The notes under the pieces are model-generated. The model saw only the letters and a program-made list of their open reading frames with translations. It did no database searches and was not told the DNA's origin. Below are positions 36,989-41,657 of a stretch of DNA of 41,657 bases, piece by piece. This DNA is from CAZXDL01 sp964639505. Its GTDB lineage: Bacteria > Patescibacteriota > Saccharimonadia > Saccharimonadales > UBA4665. Positions within the stretch are counted from its first letter, which is position 1; every line of letters begins with the position of its first letter. Both the position numbers and the translations under genes were made by a program. Location of the stretch: assembly GCA_964639505.1 (NCBI GenBank), contig CAZXDL010000007.1:1-41657 (forward strand), in the 5' to 3' direction.

Positions 36989-37725
36989 ACAAACTCCCCG
37001 TTATAGATGAGCCTCCCCTTGATGATGGGGGCGACATGAACGGTGAAGTTCTGGTCTCCCTTCTTGAAGTAGCCGAAAGCGAGTCCCTGTTGCCAGTCGG
37101 GAATCTGACCCTCCATGTACTCGGGGTTGAGTTGGCAAAGACAGCCAATCTCAGTCCAAGAATACATACCGCCGTAGTGTCGCTTGAAAATGTGCGACAG
37201 ACGATGGGTGTGTCCAGAGATGCCAGAAATACCAGCCTTCTCCAGTTCTCCGGTAGCAGAGTAGCCCGAACGAGTGCGGACGACATTGCCGTGCTTCACA
37301 AGGAAGCCGTGGAACATCATCGAACCCGTTTCGACATACTCAATGCCGAGGTCTTTGAGCTGAAGGAGTTCGGGGACAGCGATTGACCGCAACGACGAGA
37401 GTGAGGCTGCCGCCGACCAGAGGTAGCGATTAAGCCGGTTCTCGTGGTTGCCCTTCAGGTAATAAATCTTGGCTTTCGGAGCGCAAGCACGGAGCCTCCG
37501 AAGGCACTCGATGGTCTTGTCGATGTCCATCTGCAGTTCCGGAATCCGAGCAGGATTCTTGTCGAACTTCGACAGTTGATAGAAGTCCACCCAGTCGCCG
37601 ATGATAAAGACGAACTCTGGCTTGAACTTCTTGACGAAGCCCAGAGCGCAGTCGAACGCCTTTTCATCGTGATGGGGAACGTGGAGGTCAGGAAGGAACA
37701 CTGACCGTTCAAATACAGTCTTCAT
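36985..37725 (-). CDS. Calcineurin-like metallophosphoesterase (246 aa)
   Basis: Metal-site motifs in order: D13 and H15 in LPDLHVPH, GD at 43-44 (GDWVD), GNHE at 92-95, KHGN at 144-147 and GHTH at 171-174. This full set belongs to the calcineurin-like phosphoesterase family. In phages such enzymes act on nucleotides, cyclic nucleotides or DNA ends. Clearly GC-richer than flanking genes, suggesting recent transfer. Substrate unknown; nucleic-acid repair (Mre11-like) or defence-signal destruction are possible. Confidence 0.88.
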   Translation of the reverse strand: MKTVFERSVFLPDLHVPHHDEKAFDCALGFVKKFKPEFVFIIGDWVDFYQLSKFDKNPARIPELQMDIDKTIECLRRLRACAPKAKIYYLKGNHENRLNRYLWSAAASLSSLRSIAVPELLQLKDLGIEYVETGSMMFHGFLVKHGNVVRTRSGYSATGELEKAGISGISGHTHRLSHIFKRHYGGMYSWTEIGCLCQLNPEYMEGQIPDWQQGLAFGYFKKGDQNFTVHVAPIIKGRLIYNGEFV

Positions 37726-38006
37726 TTTGTTTTTTCCTTCCTGTAGTAAAGGGGGTGGATGTCGAGTACGCAGCCTGCGGGTATGATTGTCATATCAACG
37801 GGCTGGTCGAGGGTGTCGGTGATATTATCCACGTCGATAACAATGACAACCTCGTGGAAGATATGAACCTCCCCAGAGATTGACTTGTTATAAGCGGGAT
37901 AGTTTTCCTCTACGTCGTCGTAGAACTCTCCGCTCATCTTCAGGGGACAAAGATATGTCACCCTATAGACGATGTTTTTGTCGTATTTGACGACATCGTC
38001 TGACAT
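37722..38006 (-). CDS. Acidic beta-rich hypothetical protein (94 aa)
   Basis: From the ATG at 38006: MSDDVVKYDKNIVYRVTYLCPLKMSG..., beta-rich and acidic, ending VLDIHPLYYRKEKTK. A GGGAGGTGATTG site, one of the strongest in the window, fixes this start over the ATG at 38054. It overlaps the phosphoesterase by four bases. No family recognised. Confidence 0.68.
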   Translation of the reverse strand: MSDDVVKYDKNIVYRVTYLCPLKMSGEFYDDVEENYPAYNKSISGEVHIFHEVVIVIDVDNITDTLDQPVDMTIIPAGCVLDIHPLYYRKEKTK

Positions 38007-38041
38007 CTCAATCACCTCCCTACTTGGAAAGGGTTTGTTAG

Positions 38042-38262
38042 TTTGAATGAACAATACTTATATCTCTAGCCGATTTGCCCAAGAATTATCAGCTATAGGT
38101 ATAAATATTGGTCTGCCTAACTGCTTACACCACCCTTACGGGCTTTGGGTCTCTCAAGGTTACAGGTCTGCAGACCGCCTACTATTAACCTTTGTTCGGC
38201 ATATTGGTCGCGGGGAACCAGTCGTTGCAAGTGGCGCAACAACCAGAACCCCGCATAGTTCA
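38042..38262 (-). ncRNA. Candidate structured RNA next to an HNH gene
   Basis: Read leftward: a hairpin GCGGGG/CCCCGC (38249-38254 and 38210-38215) with an internal loop flanked by AACCAG repeats and an inner GTTGC/GCAAC stem; GGTTA/TAACC (38186-38190 and 38158-38162) around the palindrome GGTCTGCAGACC; and CCC-GTAA-GGG near 38131-38140, a GNRA-type tetraloop. A 47-codon frame (start 38263) crosses it but is not protein-like. The RNA class is unknown. Confidence 0.5.
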
Positions 38263-38526
38263 TGACTTGAACTGTTCCCTTAACTGCCTCAGTCTTCCGA
38301 AGCTGAGTTTTTCACCTCGCTCGAAAAAAACAATAAGGCAGCTTAAGAAGCGAACGGCTTCTGTTGGTGTCAGGTCATCAAAGACACCGTGCCACGATTG
38401 GTGAAAGTAGTCTGGAAGCCAAACTATCTTCCCATCTCCGAATCTTGCCTTCGGATATACATGGTGCTCGGTTAGTCTCTGAGCCTTTGGGACTGGTCTT
38501 CTGCGTCTAAAGTCCGTGCTTTTCAA
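38260..38526 (-). CDS. HNH-type nuclease-like protein (88 aa)
   Basis: The core is RLTEHHVYPKARFGDGKIVWLPDYFHQSWHGVFDDLTPTEAV, matching small HNH-like proteins with HH...PK(A/S)RxG and HxxWHxLF. TTG at 38526 is the likely start: AGGAGG lies six bases before it, while the ATG at 38571 is far from any site. It overlaps the zinc protein by 20 bases. It is followed by a structured RNA stretch, which raises the idea of a homing or RNA-linked element. Confidence 0.68.
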   Translation of the reverse strand: MKSTDFRRRRPVPKAQRLTEHHVYPKARFGDGKIVWLPDYFHQSWHGVFDDLTPTEAVRFLSCLIVFFERGEKLSFGRLRQLREQFKS

Positions 38527-38668
38527 ACAGAACCTCCTTCCAGCAATCGGTGCAGTACTTGACCTCAGCACCGGAGACGGGGAGCGACCTCATCACGAAG
38601 TACAGTTTCCACCTCTTACAGCGTGGACATTCCTTCTTAACCGGCATACGGAAAATCCACTCACGCAC
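38507..38668 (-). CDS. Small zinc-ribbon protein, GTG start (53 aa)
   Basis: VREWIFRMPVKKECPRCKRWKLYF..., with CPRC and a later CTDC. GTG at 38668 is placed five bases after AGGAGG, overlapping the end of the preceding peptide. The ATG at 38647 would lack such a site. Zinc-binding adaptor of unknown role, upstream of the HNH gene. Confidence 0.66.
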   Translation of the reverse strand: MREWIFRMPVKKECPRCKRWKLYFVMRSLPVSGAEVKYCTDCWKEVLFEKHGL

Positions 38669-38669
38669 G

Positions 38670-38786
38670 TTATCCTCCTAGTTTTATTACCCCAGAAATA
38701 AAAAGAACCATAACAATAAAAATTATGGCTATCAGCCGTCTAATCCATCTAGCACTTGGTTCAAATATCCAGAAGAGATTATGCAC
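38670..38786 (-). CDS. Membrane peptide (38 aa, GTG start)
   Basis: HNLFWIFEPSARWIRRLIAI then IFIVMVLFISGV, one span with Arg-rich N-side. First gene after the promoter at 38817-38845. No ATG is in a suitable place; the GTG at 38786 has an in-frame stop just upstream and no clear ribosome site, so the start is uncertain. Confidence 0.5.
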   Translation of the reverse strand: MHNLFWIFEPSARWIRRLIAIIFIVMVLFISGVIKLGG

Positions 38787-38816
38787 TTTTTTATTTTAAT
38801 AGACCTCTGCTTCTAT

Positions 38817-38845
38817 ATTATACCACGTTTCTTTGCGTTTGTCAT
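38817..38845 (-). promoter_or_regulatory. Leftward promoter for the HNH/phosphoesterase/NinG segment
   Basis: Minus strand ATGACA (38840-38845), a 17-base spacer and TATAAT (38817-38822), with TGG before the hexamer as in the late promoters. It would drive genes from 38786 to 35602. Confidence 0.78.
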
Positions 38846-38862
38846 TGTGTTTGTTTAGTTAA

Positions 38863-39081
38863 TTAGATTCCAATTATTAGACGAGAAAGCTTACTTATTA
38901 TCTGGTTGCGGTAAAACTTCTTAACTGTGGTGAGCTTATGTGTTTGTGCAAAATGCCTATCTACCTCCTTCTCAATCTCACTAACAATAGCCTCAATATC
39001 CGCATTATTAAAAGCTCTATTTAGCTCCTTTAACTTTAACCACCGTTTTTCATTCTTCTCTATCTTCTTTTCCAATAGCAT
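38863..39081 (-). CDS. Coiled-coil hypothetical protein (72 aa)
   Basis: MLLEKKIEKNEKRWLKLKELNRAFNNADIEAIVSEIEKEV..., a long charged helix, then a basic end (KKFYRNQIISKLSRL). An AAGGAG lies 24 bases upstream, near a tiny ATG-ATT-AGT-TAA frame that ends one base before this ATG. It follows the structured RNA at 39110-39360. Confidence 0.6.
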   Translation of the reverse strand: MLLEKKIEKNEKRWLKLKELNRAFNNADIEAIVSEIEKEVDRHFAQTHKLTTVKKFYRNQIISKLSRLIIGI

Positions 39082-39111
39082 ATTAACTAATCATTACTAT
39101 AAACTCTCCTT

Positions 39112-39366
39112 ATAAAAAACCTAGTGCTGACGGCAAGGTTTGACTTGCAGAGAGGGATTGGACTCGCACCAATATTTCGGCTATCGCCACCTTACTTACC
39201 CTTAATGGGTCAGCACTTCCCCTGTGTTTGCAACCACTGCGGCATCACTGTCCGCCACGTCAGCACAAGATTCTCAATTAAGGAGCTATGGCAACCAGCT
39301 AGAACAGCTAAGCGTTACGAGCGCATACTGACCGTCTAGCTGACTCCTACAGTCCCTCAATTAAGC
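39112..39366 (-). ncRNA. Candidate structured RNA with alternative helices and terminal T-run
   Basis: Read leftward, the last helix is AGTGCTGAC/GTCAGCACT (39209-39217 and 39123-39131), followed by a T6 run at 39114-39119. It encloses ATTGG/CCAAT and GCAAG/CTTGC hairpins. A second GTGCTGAC (39259-39266) could pair with the same 3' arm. Further up are AGCTAGA/TCTAGCT and a direct repeat TTAATTGAG. This looks like a folded regulatory RNA or a switchable terminator. Class not recognised. Confidence 0.55.
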
Positions 39367-39516
39367 TTAATCCCACTCCGTCTTCCTACAACGCTGACAC
39401 TCCTTGATATTCCAAACGTCATTATTCTCCTGACCTAAGACATAGTCAACGATTGCCCACTGATGACCAATTAGTAGGCAGGTGATTTTACGCCGATAGT
39501 AATTTAATCTATTCAT
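39367..39516 (-). CDS. DUF1660-like zinc protein (49 aa)
   Basis: MNRLNYYRRKITCLLIGHQW, then NIKECQRCRKTEWD. The C....GH.W and C..C pattern matches the small phage family DUF1660, which probably binds zinc through Cys-His-Cys-Cys. Its start overlaps the end of the preceding gene. It ends right at the structured RNA. Confidence 0.75.
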   Translation of the reverse strand: MNRLNYYRRKITCLLIGHQWAIVDYVLGQENNDVWNIKECQRCRKTEWD

Positions 39517-39979
39517 CTCTGTTGTTGGTTAAATCCTCAATAATATCCTCAAGACCGCATTCACATTTTGGGGTCTTATCAATAGGTCTAGTCTCATACC
39601 ACTTGCCCTTATATTTAGTTTCATATCCACCATCTGCAGTTGTTCTCCCTGCCTCTCCAAAGTGTAAAATGCAACTAGAGGCGTGTTCTGTAAAATCTGC
39701 TAATTCCCCTATTCTCTCCCTCTGCTTCTCTGCCTGTTTATCTAGGAGGGACTGGACGTAATCTTCAAGATTTCTATAATATTCAGCGGTTTTATCAGCC
39801 AAAAGAAAATCTCTTGAATTCTTACTCTTCTGCCATTCATAAGCCAGAACAGCAAATTTACCTCTCCAGTCTTTATTCTCTAGCTGATTATCCTCTGGGT
39901 TATTATCAGAGTTACAAAACTTACAGAATTTATTATCACCCGTAGAGTAATGCGTGAGACATTTGGCTGGGTTATTCAT
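39509..39979 (-). CDS. Cysteine-rich hypothetical protein (156 aa)
   Basis: An N-terminal CLTHYSTGDNKFCKFC cluster suggests a zinc site, then a coiled central helix (NLEDYVQSLLDKQAEKQRERIGEL) and a C-terminal KCECGLEDIIEDL with two more cysteines. Possibly two zinc ribbons joined by a helix. The start overlaps the preceding gene by four bases. Function unknown. Confidence 0.68.
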   Translation of the reverse strand: MNNPAKCLTHYSTGDNKFCKFCNSDNNPEDNQLENKDWRGKFAVLAYEWQKSKNSRDFLLADKTAEYYRNLEDYVQSLLDKQAEKQRERIGELADFTEHASSCILHFGEAGRTTADGGYETKYKGKWYETRPIDKTPKCECGLEDIIEDLTNNRDE

Positions 39980-40194
39980 AGATTTATAAAAATTCTAATA
40001 ATTAAAAAAGAGATGTAACCGATAGTAGTAATAAGCCATAGTATAAACCAGTAAATAGACCAAGTTCTGTACTCTTGCAGTTGTCTTAATAGTTCTTTTT
40101 CTCTTGGGGTATATTTCGGGATAAAGTCACTGTAACTAGTTTCGGCTGTAGTGGTAACGACAGTGTCGTATCCGTCTTGTAATGTTTTAGGCAT
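39976..40194 (-). CDS. Single-span membrane protein (72 aa)
   Basis: A cytoplasmic-looking head (MPKTLQDGYDTVVTTTAETS) and charged linker, then WSIYWFILWLITTIGYISFL and IIRIFINL as one long or two short membrane spans. Part of a run of small membrane proteins from 39976 to 41189 that may alter the host envelope. No family recognised. Confidence 0.62.
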   Translation of the reverse strand: MPKTLQDGYDTVVTTTAETSYSDFIPKYTPREKELLRQLQEYRTWSIYWFILWLITTIGYISFLIIRIFINL

Positions 40195-40453
40195 GGTCTT
40201 CTATTGATTTGGTTAATTCGGACAAGATGTCATCTATGGTAGTGTTTTTCCCCTCTCGCCAAACATTAGCGTCAGAACCCTTGTACTTAGCTGGCTGGGT
40301 TACAAGTTTTCTGCGTTTTCCCTCTATCATCTCCATCAACCACTTCACTGTCTCAATGTTACTTTGGCGGAGTTTAATAGCTACCTCCCTTGCAGTATAA
40401 TCTTTCCAACCGACGCTTTTGATTTGCTCGTCTAATAATTCTTTTAGTGTCAT
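40187..40453 (-). CDS. Hypothetical protein (88 aa)
   Basis: MTLKELLDEQIKSVGWKDYTAREVAIKLRQSNIETVKWLMEMIEGKRRKL..., helical with a winged-helix-like second half. Its N-terminal MTLKELL resembles the starts of proteins at 3657 and 3818. Overlaps the membrane protein gene by eight bases. No clear function. Confidence 0.64.
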   Translation of the reverse strand: MTLKELLDEQIKSVGWKDYTAREVAIKLRQSNIETVKWLMEMIEGKRRKLVTQPAKYKGSDANVWREGKNTTIDDILSELTKSIEDHA

Positions 40454-40457
40454 AGGG

Positions 40458-40745
40458 TTATATCCAAAACTTGACTTTCATTCTCATAATCTTCCCGCCA
40501 GTAAACTTATCTTCTTCTTGTGTTAGCTTGATTGATTTATTCTTTTGCATTGATTTAATAATATCTCCCTCCATTTTTCTTATATGACGTTCAAGTAGGG
40601 CATCGGCAGAACCATTAAAAGATAGCATTTCCTCCTGTGAGATAAATGTTTGCGTTTGTAAGTACACAATATGTTCTCTGAGGTATGGTTTTACAATAAT
40701 ATCCCAGACAAGAGGGCGTAATAATTTTTCTAGTAGTTTCTTCAT
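40458..40745 (-). CDS. Hypothetical helical protein (95 aa)
   Basis: MKKLLEKLLRPLVWDIIVKPYLREHIVYLQTQTFISQEEMLSFNG..., amphipathic helix at the start, then KMEGDIIKSMQKNKSIKL and a short C-terminal strand. Could attach to membranes through the N-terminal helix. Overlaps the membrane peptide gene by four bases. Confidence 0.64.
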   Translation of the reverse strand: MKKLLEKLLRPLVWDIIVKPYLREHIVYLQTQTFISQEEMLSFNGSADALLERHIRKMEGDIIKSMQKNKSIKLTQEEDKFTGGKIMRMKVKFWI

Positions 40746-40903
40746 AGATAAGATTTAATGCCGAAGATTAGACCCACAATAGTTACTATAATTATGAGAC
40801 AACCAAAATAATTTTGCGCTCTTTCATCTCCTCTGTAAGCTGACACACCAATATCAATAAACACTATCACCGCAGGAAGAAACCAAAGAAGTCTATAATC
40901 CAT
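40742..40903 (-). CDS. Two-span membrane protein (53 aa)
   Basis: From the ATG at 40903: MDYRLLWFLPAVIVFIDIGV, charged loop YRGDERAQ, then a second span ending in FGIKSYL. The ATG at 40960 lies inside the neighbour; 40903 overlaps its end by 11 bases. Holin-like topology, but the context of small early genes argues against lysis. Confidence 0.6.
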   Translation of the reverse strand: MDYRLLWFLPAVIVFIDIGVSAYRGDERAQNYFGCLIIIVTIVGLIFGIKSYL

Positions 40904-41087
40904 ATTTATTACTTGGTATAATTTCATTAACCATCGCGTCAACCGTCTTGATGTTCTCACGGGTAATTACCTTACCTGCTGCCCGATATACTTTAGTCTC
41001 CATGTTTATCTTACCAGTCTTGTAGGCAATTATATAAATAATCACATTCCCCGCTAAAATAACCAATGATATTAGTAATTCATTCAT
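40893..41087 (-). CDS. Single-span membrane protein (64 aa)
   Basis: MNELLISLVILAGNVIIYII is an N-terminal membrane anchor; AYKTGKINMETKVYRAAGKVITRENIK follows as a soluble basic domain, ending NEIIPSNKYGL. Function unknown. Confidence 0.62.
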   Translation of the reverse strand: MNELLISLVILAGNVIIYIIAYKTGKINMETKVYRAAGKVITRENIKTVDAMVNEIIPSNKYGL

Positions 41088-41105
41088 ACTTATTTCTTAT
41101 ATTTA

Positions 41106-41189
41106 TTAACAGATATGCTTATACCAAAGATAGACTGCGAACATATATACTATCGCCACTGGGATAAGCCAAAGTGATTTTATATCCAT
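41106..41189 (-). CDS. Membrane peptide (27 aa)
   Basis: MDIKSLWLIPVAIVYMF and AVYLWYKHIC, a single hydrophobic span. It begins two bases after the preceding stop. Very short, so the call rests on spacing and hydrophobicity. It resembles the start of the protein at 40742 (MDYRLLWFLPAVIVF), suggesting a duplicated gene pair. Confidence 0.5.
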   Translation of the reverse strand: MDIKSLWLIPVAIVYMFAVYLWYKHIC

Positions 41190-41191
41190 AA

Positions 41192-41356
41192 TTATTTCTT
41201 AACTCTTTTAGCTTGGAACTGTATCTTCTTTCCATTTCCATATTTCACTAGGCGGAAGTTTAGAACGTGTACCAGACCGCAATCGCAACATTTCATTCGG
41301 TAACCTCGTCTTACTGGTTGTACCCATTCTCCGTCAAAAACCTTTTTGTATTTCAT
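41192..41356 (-). CDS. Small conserved phage protein with CCDCG motif (54 aa)
   Basis: MKYKKVFDGEWVQPVRRGYR then MKCCDCGLVHVLNFRLVKY, ending QFQAKRVKK. The CCDCGLVH block with a basic end is a pattern I recognise from many unrelated phages, where it has no known role. Its ATG overlaps the TGA of the junction-crossing gene. The same CCDCG motif occurs in that upstream gene. Confidence 0.78.
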   Translation of the reverse strand: MKYKKVFDGEWVQPVRRGYRMKCCDCGLVHVLNFRLVKYGNGKKIQFQAKRVKK

Positions 41357-41657
41357 TCTTTATCTTTTAGGCTACATAATACCTCAACTTCATCGTTTGC
41401 ATTATTGGCTGCCGTTTTTAACCTATCTAACACTCCTCGGTGGTCTTTCTTATGCTCGTATAAAAACTGTTGGTAAAGGCGGTCAAATTCTTCGTCTGAA
41501 ATCTTGTATAACTGGGCATGGTTACTCCAGAAATTATCTTCCTTCTTTACCCTTAGCCAATCTCTAAAGTCTTCCAATGCCTCTCCCTTTCTCATTCCTA
41601 CGTCTTTCGGGGTAAGGGGTTGGTCTTTAACTATAGCGTTACCGCAAATATCTTTTT
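41353..41657 (-). CDS. Zinc-knuckle protein crossing the circle junction, C-terminal part
   Basis: The frame is open from the window end down to TGA at 41353 and is the same frame as the segment starting at 464. Bases 41603-41657 repeat positions 1-55. The C-terminal 80 residues read MRKGEALEDFRDWLRVKKED..., ending VEVLCSLKDKE. An ATG at 41595 is internal and is probably not the start. Confidence 0.83.
   Translation of the reverse strand, partial: KDICGNAIVKDQPLTPKDVGMRKGEALEDFRDWLRVKKEDNFWSNHAQLYKISDEEFDRLYQQFLYEHKKDHRGVLDRLKTAANNANDEVEVLCSLKDKE
41603..41657. repeat. Terminal overlap, right copy (circular contig)
   Basis: Exact copy of positions 1-55. Removing one copy gives a circle of 41,602 bp. 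Confidence 0.93.

Noticed and set aside
38118..38263. 47-codon leftward ORF overlapping the HNH stop
   Set aside because: ATGA overlap fits the local style, but composition is not protein-like and the stretch is dominated by hairpins; I prefer an RNA reading.
38047..38404. Rightward ORFs over the HNH region
   Set aside because: They are antisense to the HNH gene with its strong ribosome site and to the structured RNA.
39121..39220. tRNA gene on the minus strand
   Set aside because: A T-arm-like ATTGG-TGCGAGT-CCAAT hairpin is present, but there is no matching seven-pair acceptor stem, no D-arm and no plausible anticodon arm.

Overview
The window is a complete circular genome of a tailed bacteriophage (Caudoviricetes), probably assembled from a metagenome. 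The first 55 bases (1-55) recur exactly as the last 55 (41603-41657). Joining the ends through this overlap gives a 41,602-bp circle and restores an uninterrupted 237-codon gene across the junction. The DNA is AT-leaning and the standard bacterial code applies, with UGA, UAA and UAG all used as stops. I see no tRNA, integrase, DNA polymerase, helicase or primase, so replication must lean on the host or on unrecognised small proteins. The host cannot be read directly. Weak hints towards a Patescibacteria/CPR-type host are a membrane-anchored 3D-domain protein, surface-protein style repeats, and leaderless or Shine-Dalgarno-poor genes.

Layout. Nearly everything is read leftward. From about 31.3 kb down to 4.5 kb lie the late genes. 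First come a beta-rich fibre or decoration protein, small and large terminase, portal, scaffold and major capsid protein (31.3-25.3 kb). Next is a roughly 7.7-kb sugar-modification operon (25.2-17.5 kb). Then come a receptor-binding-like protein, a glycoside-hydrolase-like protein, a lysis block (small coiled-coil membrane protein, cysteine peptidase, DUF6496-like protein, holin-like protein), adhesins, an SU10-type adaptor, a beta-propeller-like tail protein and two large probable ejection proteins (17.4-4.5 kb). The late block ends in a strong hairpin terminator at 4.41-4.47 kb. From 4.2 kb leftward, through the circle junction and on to 35.6 kb, is a long array of small, tightly overlapping genes. 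These include HTH and ribbon-helix-helix regulators, zinc-knuckle proteins, two YopX proteins, a NinG-like nuclease, an HNH protein, a calcineurin-type phosphoesterase and an SprT-like zincin. A divergent rightward cluster of ten small genes occupies 32.6-35.5 kb, and 32.03-32.60 kb is a repeat-rich gap that may hold the origin.

How it works together. The sugar operon sits between capsid and receptor-binding genes. It carries a PseB-like dehydratase, a truncated DegT-type aminotransferase, a PseH-like acetyltransferase, a PIG-L deacetylase and six or seven glycosyltransferase-like proteins. It looks like a self-contained route for making and attaching an unusual amino-sugar to virion or host surface. 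Four promoters place the -10 hexamer exactly 6 nt before the ATG, which predicts leaderless mRNAs. One of them carries a palindromic operator in its spacer. A 13-mer containing a perfect DnaA box lies in the leaders of three other promoters. Several gene-free islands (4.34-4.47, 32.79-32.88, 33.84-34.03, 38.04-38.26, 39.11-39.36 kb) hold clear inverted repeats and are candidate structured RNAs.
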